DNA from: Acidobacteriota bacterium
GTDB lineage: Bacteria; Acidobacteriota; Holophagae; Thermotomaculales; Thermotomaculaceae
Assembly (NCBI GenBank): GCA_013151025.1
Contig: JAADJC010000024.1
Location: forward strand, 1-36,011
Direction: 5' to 3'
DNA length: 36,011 nt
This document shows, in pieces, positions 8,182 to 16,874 of this stretch. Position 1 is the first letter of the stretch, and each line of letters starts with the position of its first letter. The translations under genes and the position numbers were made by a program. The notes under the pieces are model-generated. The model did no database searches. It worked only from the letters and a program-made list of their open reading frames with translations, and was not told the DNA's origin.

Positions 8182-8561
8182 ATGAAAAGACTTCATCTTG
8201 CTTTCGCCATTGCCGGTATCCTGATTCTGGTTGCCTGTGCAAAACACCCCCCAAACCATCGCGTCCATGCCTGACGGGCCGGATCAAACACCGGTTGCCG
8301 GCAGAAAAACCATGGAATTGTGTATGGCGGCGGTAATGGCTTTTCCATGGAAACAGCCGTGACCATTCTCCATGCAAAAGGAGGAACAGCCGGGGTACGG
8401 GCAGAATACCACTGGATTTCAGTTCATTATCCGAACTGGAAAGTACGAGCCAGGCACTCTTGCGGGGGAAACATGGGGTTTACGACAAAATTATCTGCGT
8501 AAAACCGGACGGAAAAACAGTGGATATTTTCTTTGATATTTCCAAATTCTTCGGGAAATAG
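8182..8561 (+). pseudogene. Frameshifted small lipoprotein gene
   Basis: The start at 8182 encodes a convincing lipoprotein leader (MKRLHLAFAIAGILILVACA; Cys19 follows LVA), but the frame stops at 8272. The rest can be followed only by changing frame three times. The steps are: near the six-C run at 8247-8252 (then PQTIASMPDGPDQTPVAGRK), near 8305-8320 (then YGGGNGFSMETAVTILHAKG and AEYHWISVHYPNW), and near 8440 (then SQALLRGKHGVYDKI to DISKFFGK and a stop at 8559). Put together these would give about 125 residues with a sensible end. The ending, a YDKI strand and then DISKFFGK, resembles small uncharacterised proteins I have seen ending FDIT-x-FFGK, but I cannot name a family. It is either a decayed gene or a stretch with indel errors. 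Confidence 0.72.
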
Positions 8562-8624
8562 TAGGCTCGCTGACCAGCCGTATCTGATAGAATAGACAAA
8601 ACACCGCATGTTGGAGGTTTTTTA

Positions 8625-9185
8625 ATGGAGATTGGACTGATTATTCTGACAGCAGTGCTTGTTTTCTGGTTTGTCATGACATTCAACCGTTTTATCCGAT
8701 TGAAAAACATGATTAAACAGGCATGGAGCGATATTGATGTGCAGTTGAAACGGCGCCATGACCTGATCCCCAAGCTGGTTGATACTGTCAAAGGTTATAC
8801 CGGCCACGAGAAAAAGACCCTGGAGCAGGTAGTGGCAGCCCGAAGTGCCTGCATGAAAATTCCAGACGGAAAAGCGAGAGAAAATGCCGAAGCGACATTG
8901 GGTACCGGGCTGCGCCAACTGTTTGCTCTGGCTGAAAGCTATCCTGATTTGAAGGCCAACCACAGTTTTCTCATGCTTCAGCAACAGATTTCAGAGGTTG
9001 AAGACAACATCCAGATGGCCCGACGCTTCTACAACGGAGCGGTGAAGCTCTACAATGTACATCTGGAATCCTTCCCTTCCATGATTGTCGGGAAGATGTT
9101 CCATTACCAACCCTCTGAGTTTTTTGAGCTGGAAGCGGGAGAGGGTCAATCACCGGATATTTCCTTTCAGGAGGACACACAATGA
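8625..9185 (+). CDS. lemA: LemA family protein
   Basis: A 186-residue LemA protein: one N-terminal membrane helix (residues 3-20) followed by a long helical bundle exposed on one side of the membrane. Family landmarks are the segment from AWSDIDVQLKRRHDLIPKL into VDTVKGYTGHE, SYPDLKANHSF and ARRFYNGAVKLYN. A GGAGG ribosome site lies at 8613-8617. A TAGAAT at 8589-8594 could be a -10, but no good -35 is seen. Its TGA stop overlaps the ATG of the DUF2207 gene (ATGA). This pairing is widespread, and LemA is thought to work with the DUF2207 membrane protein, although the biochemical function is unknown. Confidence 0.95.
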   Translation: MEIGLIILTAVLVFWFVMTFNRFIRLKNMIKQAWSDIDVQLKRRHDLIPKLVDTVKGYTGHEKKTLEQVVAARSACMKIPDGKARENAEATLGTGLRQLFALAESYPDLKANHSFLMLQQQISEVEDNIQMARRFYNGAVKLYNVHLESFPSMIVGKMFHYQPSEFFELEAGEGQSPDISFQEDTQ

Positions 9186-11083
9186 AACGTTTTTTTATCC
9201 TGTTTTTAACTTTAGCACTGGTTGTCAGCGGGTTTGCAGACGAACGCATCCTGGACTATGACAGTCGGATTGTGGTGAATCCGGACAGCTCCATGCGGGT
9301 CACGGAAACAATCAAAGTTCGGGCTGAAGGCAAACGGATCCGACGCGGAATCTACCGGGATTTCCCAACTGATTATCTGGACAAAGCGGGGAACCGGATT
9401 CGGGTTCGTTTCAATGTAATTTCGGTCAGGCGAAACGCAAATGCTATCCGTTGGTCGGTGGAACGTCGTTCCAACGGCTGGCGGGTATATCTCGGAAGCA
9501 AAAGCCGAAGCATTTCGCCAGGTGTTTATACCTATGAATTAACCTATCAGACCAACCGCCAGTTGGGTTATTTCAAGGACCATGACGAGTTGTACTGGAA
9601 TACAATCGGCCAGGGCTGGGCATTTCCTATCGATCATGGGAAAGCCACCGTCATTCTCCCTGAAGGAGCCAGAGACAAAATACTGGAGAGAAGTGCTTAT
9701 ACCGGCTCATGGGGATCAAAGCAACAGAATTGCACCATTTCGGTGAACCCGGAAGGAAATACCATATTTGAAACGACCGAGGGGCTGGCGCCGACAGAGG
9801 GAATGACCATCGTTGTACTCTGGCCCAAGGGCTTTGTCCACGAGCCCACCGGATCGGAAAAGGCAGAAATGCTGTTTAAAGACAATCTGAACCTTGTCGC
9901 AGGCCTTGTGGGCTTGATTCTGCTCCTGGTTTACTACATGTTCGCATGGATAAGAGTGGGCCGGGATCCTGCCGCAGGCCCGATTGTCCCGATGTATGAG
10001 CCGCCGGACAACTTGTCTCCGGCTGCCATGCGCTACATTGAAAAAATGGGGTTTGACAAAAAAGCCATGTCCGCTGCCATATTGAATCTCGCAGTGAAGG
10101 GAATGCTCAGGATTGAAGAAGATGATGGCGATTATACGCTGGTCAAAGTTAAAAGCAATCAGGCAGACTTATCACCGGAAGAATCAAAACTGTTCAGCAG
10201 GCTACTGATAAGTAGAAAGAGTATCCTTCTGGACAACAGCAATGCAACGACGATTCAAAGTGCCATGCAGGCCTTTCAAAGAACGTTGAAAACCCATTTT
10301 ATGAAAAAATACTTCAAGAAGAATATGGGGTGGTTTGTACCTGGGGTTTTACTCTCCATTCTGATTGTCGTGGGCATCGCAGCATTGTCACGGCTTGCCG
10401 TTCCGGCCATGTTCATGTCCCTGTGGCTGGCTGGATGGACTGCAGGTGTCCTTGCCCTCGGCGGTGCCGCTTTCAGCAGTTGGAAAAGTGTAATCAAAGG
10501 TGGAGGGGGTGTCGGGACGGCTATCGGAATGACGCTTTTTGCATTGCCATTTCTTGCTGGAGAAGTCATAGGGGTCTTCGTGTTAACACAATCTGCCGGC
10601 CTCTTCCCCGTACTGATGTTACTTGCCCTTCTTTCGATTGATTCTCTCTTTTACTGGCTCTTGAAAGCCCCCACCCTGTTCGGACGTCGGGAAATGGACA
10701 AAATTGAGGGGTTTAAGCTCTTTCTTTCTGTTTCTGAAAAAAACGAATTGAATTTTCGCACACCCATTGACAAAACACCGGAACTCTTTGAAAAATACTT
10801 ACCATACGCTCTGGCATTGAATGTTGAAAACAAGTGGGCCGAAAAATTTGCCAGTGTCCTTAATACAGAGTTGACACCGGAACAAGGGGGTTATCGACCC
10901 GGCTGGTACAGCGGCACAGCCAATTGGGGTGCACTGGGCGCTGCTGGATTCGCTTCATCCCTGTCATCTTCATTCAGCTCGGCGGTTTCTTCCTCTTCCG
11001 TACCCCCGGGATCCAGCTCCGGCGGTGGTGGTGGCGGCTTCTCCGGTGGCGGCGGAGGTGGCGGTGGAGGGGGCGGATTCTAA
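9182..11083 (+). CDS. DUF2207 domain membrane protein with a poly-glycine tail
   Basis: A 633-residue partner of LemA. It has a signal peptide (residues 1-19, cleavage after GFA), then a beta-rich DUF2207 ectodomain (about 20-220: RILDYDSRIVVNPDSSMRVTE, RGIYRDFP, DELYWNTIGQGWAFPI). One membrane helix follows at about 238-258, a cytoplasmic segment with ISPAA-like MRYIEKMGFDKKAMSAAILNLAVKG, a second cluster of hydrophobic helices (about 383-495), the conserved LPYALALNVENKW motif, and a C-terminus of serine and then glycine repeats ending GGGGGGF. The glycine tail is characteristic of this family, not a sequence error. Overlap with lemA implies coupled translation and a common complex. The function is not established; a role in envelope maintenance is often proposed. 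Confidence 0.92.
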   Translation: MKRFFILFLTLALVVSGFADERILDYDSRIVVNPDSSMRVTETIKVRAEGKRIRRGIYRDFPTDYLDKAGNRIRVRFNVISVRRNANAIRWSVERRSNGWRVYLGSKSRSISPGVYTYELTYQTNRQLGYFKDHDELYWNTIGQGWAFPIDHGKATVILPEGARDKILERSAYTGSWGSKQQNCTISVNPEGNTIFETTEGLAPTEGMTIVVLWPKGFVHEPTGSEKAEMLFKDNLNLVAGLVGLILLLVYYMFAWIRVGRDPAAGPIVPMYEPPDNLSPAAMRYIEKMGFDKKAMSAAILNLAVKGMLRIEEDDGDYTLVKVKSNQADLSPEESKLFSRLLISRKSILLDNSNATTIQSAMQAFQRTLKTHFMKKYFKKNMGWFVPGVLLSILIVVGIAALSRLAVPAMFMSLWLAGWTAGVLALGGAAFSSWKSVIKGGGGVGTAIGMTLFALPFLAGEVIGVFVLTQSAGLFPVLMLLALLSIDSLFYWLLKAPTLFGRREMDKIEGFKLFLSVSEKNELNFRTPIDKTPELFEKYLPYALALNVENKWAEKFASVLNTELTPEQGGYRPGWYSGTANWGALGAAGFASSLSSSFSSAVSSSSVPPGSSSGGGGGGFSGGGGGGGGGGGF

Positions 11084-11128
11084 CCCTGAATCTGCACAAA
11101 AACGTGAAACTTTTAATGAATAATCCGG

Positions 11129-11134
11129 TATAAT
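11129..11134 (+). promoter_or_regulatory. Consensus -10 element for the DUF5916 gene
   Basis: A perfect TATAAT lies 30 bases before the TTG start of the next gene. The -35 region (GAAACT around 11106-11111) is weak, so activation by a factor or an alternative sigma context is possible. Confidence 0.45.
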
Positions 11135-11164
11135 TTCTTAACTGTTGAGTCTCGGGGGGTCTGT

Positions 11165-13330
11165 TTGAATCTGAAAAAGCGTTGTTTTGTCCTGCTGATG
11201 CTGATTTTCGTATGGGTTGGACCTGTTGCTGCTGAAAACCGGATTGCCGCTGCACACACAGACAGCACGATTCACCTGGATGGAAAACTGGATGAACCGG
11301 CCTGGCAGCATGCCGGGATTATCGCGGATCTGACGCAACAATCGCCACACCCCGGAGAGCCTACGCCTTTTCACACAAAGGTTTTCGTACTGACTACCAA
11401 TCATGCCCTTTTCATCGGGATCCAGTGCACAGACCCGGATCCAACGAAAATGTCCGCCCATACCATGCAACGGGACAGTGAAATGGACGGTGACGACAAG
11501 GTGGCAATACTACTGGACACATTTGGGGACAACCGTACCGGATTCATATTCCAGGTAAACCCCGCAGGGGCCCGTACCGATGGGCTGATTTCCGGGGCCG
11601 AAAGCATGTCACTGGACTGGGACGGCATCTGGAACGCCCGGACAAGGCGGACGAAAACCGGTTGGACAGTGGAAATCGAAATCCCAGCCCATACCCTTCG
11701 GTTTACTCCGGGACAGGATATCTGGAAGATGGATGTCCAACGATGGGTAGCCCGAAAACAGTTGAGCCTGCGCTGGGCCGGAACCACATTGGACTGTCAT
11801 CGCTTTGACATGCGCCATACAGGTATTTTGTCTAATATGAAGGACATGAACCAGGGGCATGGCCTTTCCGTCAGCCCTTATGCCGTTATTCAGACCGACC
11901 GAAACTTTCAGGATAATCGCGACTCATTAAGTGGCACGGCAGGTCTGGATATTCGATACAGTATTACGCCGGGGATCAGTGGCATGCTGACACTGAACAC
12001 TGATTTCGCAGAAACAGAGGTGGACACAAGACAGGTCAATCTGACTCGCTTCAGTCTCTTTTTTCCGGAAAAACGGTCCTTTTTTCTGGAGGGGTCCAAC
12101 CTCTTTGATTTCGGTACCGGACTCCATCGGGATTTTGTACCTTTTTATTCCCGCCGTATCGGACTGTACGACGGAAAACCAGTTCCCATTGATTACGGTG
12201 TCAAGGTGATGGGGCAACAGGGGCCATGGTCCATGGCGATGCTTGACGTGCAGACAAGGGATTCAGACAGCACGCCCGGAACCAATTTGTTTGCCGGGCG
12301 GGTGGTTTATGATCTGACCTCCCATCTTCGTGCCGGTGCAATTATGACCAGCGGGAATCCGGACGGCGTATCTGACAACACTATGACAGGAGTGGATGCG
12401 GTATGGACCACCTCCACCTTCCATGGTGACAAAAACTTCAGCGCAGGCGGCTGGTTTGCCGGTACATCCGGTGACCTTGAGGCAGGACGGAAAAGCGGGT
12501 GGGGATTCAAAGTAGATTACCCCAATGATCTTTGGGACATGAGTATCACTTACAAAGAATTTGGGAAAGCCATGGACCCTAGCCTGGGCTTCCTGCCCCG
12601 GCCCGGAACAAGGCAGCTATCGCTGGGGATGGCATACCAACCCCGGCCAAAAGGTAAGCTTGGGAAATGGATTCGCCAGATGTATTTTGAATCCTTTGCC
12701 TGGTACGTGGAAAGCCTGGAGGGTGTGACCGAATCCTGGCGACTCTTCACCGCGCCCTTCAATGTCAACACTCAATCCGGCGCCCATTTTGAATTCAACA
12801 TTGCCCCCCAATATGAATTTCTGTATGAGCCTTTTGAAATTTCGGAAGGTGTATTTATCCCCGCCGGGGGCTACCACTTCCTGCGCTACAGGGTGGAGCT
12901 GGAATCATCGGATTCAAATCCCTTTGTAATCGGAACATCTACATGGTTTGGGGAATTCTATACCGGCCACCTTACTCAGATGGAAGCCTACGTCCGCTGG
13001 TCCGGTAATGGCGGTCATCTTCACATGGAACTGGAAACGGAACACGATTTTGGGCACCTGCCTCAGGGGAATTTTGTTGAACGGCTCTGGCAATTCAAGG
13101 CAATTTACGCCTTTACACCGGATCTGATACTCTCCAGCTATACCCAATACGACAACGACTCACGGGATATCGGCCTCAATAACCGGCTCAGATGGACCAT
13201 CGCTCCGGGACGGGACATTTACCTTGTCTGGAATTACGGCTGGGAACGGCCTGTGGACCGACCCATGACCCACAGTATCCCTCTTGCCAACCAGATTGCT
13301 CTGAAATTCCGCTGGACCTGGCGGCGCTGA
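11165..13330 (+). CDS. DUF5916 protein with N-terminal CBM9-like domain (probable outer-membrane barrel)
   Basis: A 721-residue protein. The start is TTG at 11165, chosen because it follows a GGGGGGT ribosome site and gives a complete signal peptide (MNLKKRCFVLLMLIFVWVG to PVAA). Residues about 28-215 form a beta-sandwich of the CBM9-like type (STIHLDGKLDEPAWQHA, DGDDKVAILLDTFGDNRTGFIFQVNPAGARTDG). The remainder matches DUF5916: LDIRYSITPGISGMLTLNTDF, ETEVDTRQVNLTRFSLFFPE, KRSFFLEGSNLFDFG, YSRRIGL. These are followed by alternating aromatic strands typical of a barrel, up to the end. Members are common in Acidobacteria, Gemmatimonadetes and Bacteroidetes; the substrate is unknown, and sugar or peptide uptake or binding is only inferred. 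It has its own -10 and no operon partner. Confidence 0.88.
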   Translation: MNLKKRCFVLLMLIFVWVGPVAAENRIAAAHTDSTIHLDGKLDEPAWQHAGIIADLTQQSPHPGEPTPFHTKVFVLTTNHALFIGIQCTDPDPTKMSAHTMQRDSEMDGDDKVAILLDTFGDNRTGFIFQVNPAGARTDGLISGAESMSLDWDGIWNARTRRTKTGWTVEIEIPAHTLRFTPGQDIWKMDVQRWVARKQLSLRWAGTTLDCHRFDMRHTGILSNMKDMNQGHGLSVSPYAVIQTDRNFQDNRDSLSGTAGLDIRYSITPGISGMLTLNTDFAETEVDTRQVNLTRFSLFFPEKRSFFLEGSNLFDFGTGLHRDFVPFYSRRIGLYDGKPVPIDYGVKVMGQQGPWSMAMLDVQTRDSDSTPGTNLFAGRVVYDLTSHLRAGAIMTSGNPDGVSDNTMTGVDAVWTTSTFHGDKNFSAGGWFAGTSGDLEAGRKSGWGFKVDYPNDLWDMSITYKEFGKAMDPSLGFLPRPGTRQLSLGMAYQPRPKGKLGKWIRQMYFESFAWYVESLEGVTESWRLFTAPFNVNTQSGAHFEFNIAPQYEFLYEPFEISEGVFIPAGGYHFLRYRVELESSDSNPFVIGTSTWFGEFYTGHLTQMEAYVRWSGNGGHLHMELETEHDFGHLPQGNFVERLWQFKAIYAFTPDLILSSYTQYDNDSRDIGLNNRLRWTIAPGRDIYLVWNYGWERPVDRPMTHSIPLANQIALKFRWTWRR

Positions 13331-13527
13331 AACGACCAGTTGGAGAGGGGTAGGGGTAGAGAACAGAAAACGGGCTATCTTCTTTTCTTTTCACATCTGA
13401 CGCCTCATTTCACAATCCTCGTGGACGCAGAGAAACTGAAAGAAGACAAGAAAAAATATTGACTTTATCAACAAAAAGAGGAAGTGACCGTGACCCGTTC
13501 TTTTCTTATTCCTACCATTTGTCCTGT

Positions 13528-14283
13528 TTACTGGACAGACTTGAAGGATTGTTTCCGTGCCCAGCCATTCATCCCATCCGGAAGGGTAATGTGAACAAAA
13601 CCGGATTGTTCCCCTTCTATTTCAACCAATGTACCGGAATGAATGCGAAACAGCAGAGAAGATGAGGTGGCGGGCTCACTGAATATTTCAACTTCGGGTT
13701 GAAACACGACGGCTTCCCGCCGGGTAAGCTCTCCGGCACGGGAATTTACAAGACCGAACGTCATCAGCAGAAACACAAGGGAAATTCCAAGTCCATAGTA
13801 GAGGGGCTTTCGGGAAAACCGCCCGGAAACCAGCAGACCCACGAATAGAAACACAAGAACCCAGAAAATCAACAATAATCCGGTCAGCACCGTATATGGA
13901 ACAGATTGATACAGATGGCGGTACGCTTTTTCCACCGCACCCACCGGAGGGGTTTTGACTCTGTCTGAAAGACGACTTTTCAGGACAGTCAGGTTCCGAT
14001 TCACCGAGGGGTTCAGAGGCTGAATTCGTCGGGCTTGTTCAAAATAGAGCCTTGCGGAAGCCAGGTCTCCTTTTCGAAAACTTGCACATCCCAGGTTGTA
14101 CAACAGATCAAAGCTCTTTTCCCCCCGGGCAGCCAGTTCGGAAACAGCTTCCCGATATAATTCAATTGCTTTGTCATAGTCTTTACCGGCATATGCTTCT
14201 CCCGCTCTCCGGTACAATGTGCCGATGTCTGTCGCCGACACAAAAGTCGTCAGACACAAAAGAAGGACAAGCCATTTTCTCAT
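13528..14283 (-). CDS. batE: BatE-like protein (TPR, two membrane helices, SH3-like domain)
   Basis: A 251-residue last gene of the Bat operon. It has a signal peptide (1-17), TPR repeats at about 20-95 (YAGKDYDKAIELYREAV, LLYNLGCASFRKGDLASARL, ARRIQPLNPSVNRNL), two membrane helices (about 130-152 and 160-180), and a C-terminal SH3b-like domain (190-250; EIFSEPATSSSLLFRIHSGT and ending MNGWARKQSFKSV). This order is the standard BatE plan. It presumably holds partners on the periplasmic side. The start overlaps the batD stop by four bases (ATGA). The 197-base convergent gap to the DUF5916 gene shows no convincing terminator on either strand. Confidence 0.85.
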   Translation of the reverse strand: MRKWLVLLLCLTTFVSATDIGTLYRRAGEAYAGKDYDKAIELYREAVSELAARGEKSFDLLYNLGCASFRKGDLASARLYFEQARRIQPLNPSVNRNLTVLKSRLSDRVKTPPVGAVEKAYRHLYQSVPYTVLTGLLLIFWVLVFLFVGLLVSGRFSRKPLYYGLGISLVFLLMTFGLVNSRAGELTRREAVVFQPEVEIFSEPATSSSLLFRIHSGTLVEIEGEQSGFVHITLPDGMNGWARKQSFKSVQ

Positions 14284-16064
14284 AATACCTTCTCCAGTTT
14301 CAAAATTGCCGTTTGCGCGTCATTCATGATGTCCCGGTTCAACGCGTTACTGCTGGGTGTGTAGCTTTCAAAATCACAGTATTCCACTACATCCACTATG
14401 GCTTTGATCATTTCCGTCTCCACATTCCGTGATTCCATCTCTCTAGCGATTTCATCAATTTTCAAATCCAGCATCGGTCGGTTCCATTTATCCGAAAAAT
14501 AGAAAATACAGGCTTTTGAGACCTGTTGATAGTATTCCCGCCCTTTGCCTTTTTTCAAGAATTTTGCCGCAATCCGAATCCGGTTCCGAAACAGGGCGGC
14601 GGCATGGGTTCGCCGGTAGGTGACGGGGTCTCTGCGGGAAGGATCTCGCCACCGGAGAAAAAATCCGAGAAAAATCAAAAAGAACGGTATTGAAACAATT
14701 GAAATGCGATACCAGGAAGTCTCTGAAATATCTACAAATCTGCCGGGGACATTTCCCGTACGAATGTATTCAATGTCATTACCCACCGCGACGACTTCAC
14801 TGCCACCTGCTCCAGGTAGTACAGAAACTGAGCTTACGGTTCCTTTTTCTACAAAAATCTCTATGGGTTCGGTTTCCCTGGTAATGTATTCTTTCGATGT
14901 CGCATTGAAAAACGTCATTTTGGTTCCGGGAATCACGAGGGTACCGACTTTCTGTGGAACCAGGACAATTTTCCAGGTCTTTTCTCCCCGCAGTGGATTT
15001 TTCGGATCCCGCTTCAGTTCAGGGGAAGACGGACGAAACATCCGAAATCCATCAATGCGACTCGGAAACATCAACGGGATCGTATTAAAGTCCCCTTCTC
15101 CGGACACGGTAACCATTCCGGTAATGCTGTCTCCCATCTTCACGTGATTCTGATTAAACGAAACCGACAATTGAAATCGTCCTACAGCACCTGAAAATCC
15201 GGGGGCTTCCGGGGTGGGCAGGGGGTACACAGCCAATGTGGCAGGTCGGCTCTTTCGCTGTACCGGCTCACCGGGGAAAAAGGAATATGGATCTCCTACC
15301 TGAATACCGAATACCGGCTGGGGTAGAGGTAACCGTCCCGTTTTTGTTGGAAACACAATTTTTCTGAAAATCACCGCAGTATTGTAAGAAACACCGTTGA
15401 CTGTCCTGGTTTTCCGATTCAGCACATGATTCTGGCCCACATCCTCCGTCAAGAAACCGGTAAAGTCCGGCATTTCCCGAACCCCAAGCCTCGCCACCGA
15501 AACCCGACTGTAAATTCGGTAACTTACCACAACAGCTTCCCCCACATATGCCACCGGTTTGCTCAATTCGCATGTCACGAAGAGAGAATCTGCTGTAACC
15601 GGGCGCCGGGCAGGTGCTGGTGGATTGAACATCTTATCATTAAACATGTCAAAAGGAGAGCTGCGGCGCTGCCTCTGTCGACTGGAAAGTATGCTGCCCT
15701 TCTTCACGGTAAGGGTTATTGGTTTTGTCTTGTACTCCTTGTCTCCAACTTTAACGAGAAAAGGTGGAATAATAAATGTACCAACAGTTTTGGGGGATAA
15801 TGTAAACGTTTTGCTACTGGAAACAGAGGTTTTCCAGTTAATTATCTGGGTGGAATGGCTGGTAGACGAACCTGCCACAATATCGAAATCGGGAATGGAT
15901 GTGATCGTGGGAAATTGTACGTCCCCATCTACACCATCTACATTTATGGTAAGTTGAAAAGTGTCTTCAACTCCCACCGGGTTTGCAGACACAGTGGCTG
16001 TAACCTCCGTTGCACGGAGGGGAAATACAAGTATCAATAATATTGGCAAAAGAAACTTCGCCAT
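14280..16064 (-). CDS. batD: BatD family protein
   Basis: A 594-residue protein with a signal peptide (residues 1-18), a long beta-rich periplasmic region made of several Ig-like domains (about 20-445; TFQLTINVDG, FDIVAGSSTSHSTQIIN, LSPKTVGTFIIPPFLVKVG, SKPVAYVGEAVVVSYRIYSR, LVPQKVGTLVIPGTKMTFF), one membrane helix at about 450-472, and a cytoplasmic helical tail (KGKGREYYQQVSKACIFYFS, DKWNRPMLDLKIDEIARE). The start has a GGAGGGAGT ribosome site. BatD is a core part of the Bacteroides aerotolerance-type locus; it is thought to form a complex with the VWA proteins, but its exact action is unknown. The C-terminal helical tail resembles that of the 330-residue protein earlier in the same operon. 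Confidence 0.9.
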   Translation of the reverse strand: MAKFLLPILLILVFPLRATEVTATVSANPVGVEDTFQLTINVDGVDGDVQFPTITSIPDFDIVAGSSTSHSTQIINWKTSVSSSKTFTLSPKTVGTFIIPPFLVKVGDKEYKTKPITLTVKKGSILSSRQRQRRSSPFDMFNDKMFNPPAPARRPVTADSLFVTCELSKPVAYVGEAVVVSYRIYSRVSVARLGVREMPDFTGFLTEDVGQNHVLNRKTRTVNGVSYNTAVIFRKIVFPTKTGRLPLPQPVFGIQVGDPYSFFPGEPVQRKSRPATLAVYPLPTPEAPGFSGAVGRFQLSVSFNQNHVKMGDSITGMVTVSGEGDFNTIPLMFPSRIDGFRMFRPSSPELKRDPKNPLRGEKTWKIVLVPQKVGTLVIPGTKMTFFNATSKEYITRETEPIEIFVEKGTVSSVSVLPGAGGSEVVAVGNDIEYIRTGNVPGRFVDISETSWYRISIVSIPFFLIFLGFFLRWRDPSRRDPVTYRRTHAAALFRNRIRIAAKFLKKGKGREYYQQVSKACIFYFSDKWNRPMLDLKIDEIAREMESRNVETEMIKAIVDVVEYCDFESYTPSSNALNRDIMNDAQTAILKLEKVL

Positions 16065-16099
16065 CCCGACTCCCTCCAGTCCTGCTTCAATGTCTCAGT

Positions 16100-16855
16100 T
16101 TACCAGTCTTTTACATTCCGTTCAACCGGCCGCACCGCTTTCTGCTTTGCATTTCTCTTTCTATCCTGTTTTTCCTGTTCCCGCAACCCCTTCAGTATCC
16201 GTTTTGCCCGCTCTTTCCTTTGTTGCTGAACAGACTGCGGCGGTTTCTGACTTTGTTTTTTCTGTTGATCCGGTTTATTCTGTTTTTGATCCTGTTGTTT
16301 CTTATCGTCTTTCTTCTTGTCCTTCTTGTCGTCCTGTTGTTTTTGCTGCTGCTTTTGCTCCTGAATTTTTTTCAGGCTCATCTCGTAGTTTTCTTTGGCC
16401 CACCGGTCTCCAGGATCTGCCAGCAACGTTTTCCGATAAAAACCAGCCGCTTCTTTGTATTTTTTTGCATTGTAGAGGGCATTCCCGGTGTTGTAAAAAA
16501 GTCTCGGCTGTAAGTCGTCAGGAGCTTTGCTCAGTAAGTCCTTGTAGGTTTTAATCGCATCCTTTACCCGGCCCGATTTCACAAAGGCATTTCCCATATT
16601 GTACTTCACTTGTGGTGAATCATCCCGAAGGGAAAGCGCCTGAATGTATTCCTGAAGCGCGGCCTGATATTCCCCGGCATCAAAAAGCTGATTGGCCTTG
16701 TGGTTGTGTACATACCCCGGATCAGCGAGGTGAATCTGGGCAAACAACGGTTCTGCAGAAAAGGCGGAAACGCCAAGAAGCAGCACCACAAAACGGAAAA
16801 GCATTCCTTTTCTCGCTTTCAATTGGGATTGTGGATTCATGATCCTACTTTTCAT
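16100..16855 (-). CDS. batC: BatC-like TPR protein with Lys/Gln/Asp-rich tail
   Basis: A 251-residue protein. The open frame runs 192 bases further upstream into batB, but the ATG at 16855 follows AAAGGGGGAAA and gives a leader (about 1-40, hydrophobic core LFRFVVLLLGVSAFSA ahead of PLFAQ). Three TPR units follow (HNHKANQLFDAGEYQAALQE, VKYNMGNAFVKSGRVKDAIK, LFYNTGNALYNAKKYKEAAG). Then comes a low-complexity K/Q/D stretch (EQKQQQKQQDDKKDKKKDDK and onward) and a conserved-looking end, ERNVKDW. This plan matches BatC. It begins 19 bases after the batB stop. An internal ATG at 16840 is a possible alternative start. Confidence 0.85.
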   Translation of the reverse strand: MKSRIMNPQSQLKARKGMLFRFVVLLLGVSAFSAEPLFAQIHLADPGYVHNHKANQLFDAGEYQAALQEYIQALSLRDDSPQVKYNMGNAFVKSGRVKDAIKTYKDLLSKAPDDLQPRLFYNTGNALYNAKKYKEAAGFYRKTLLADPGDRWAKENYEMSLKKIQEQKQQQKQQDDKKDKKKDDKKQQDQKQNKPDQQKKQSQKPPQSVQQQRKERAKRILKGLREQEKQDRKRNAKQKAVRPVERNVKDW

Positions 16856-16874
16856 TCCATTTCCCCCTTTCTGA

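Noticed and set aside
11023-11083. Glycine-codon repeat at the end of the DUF2207 gene as a microsatellite or error
   Set aside because: A glycine-rich tail is a known normal trait of DUF2207 proteins, and the frame closes cleanly.
13459-13665. Small plus-strand frame after the DUF5916 gene
   Set aside because: Runs into batE in antisense, has no ribosome site and no domain; the TTGACT nearby has no matching -10.
15961-16554. 197-codon plus-strand frame with many hydrophobic residues
   Set aside because: It is the complement of the Lys/Gln-rich batC tail and the batD start; the hydrophobic run is an artefact of reading Lys codons backwards.
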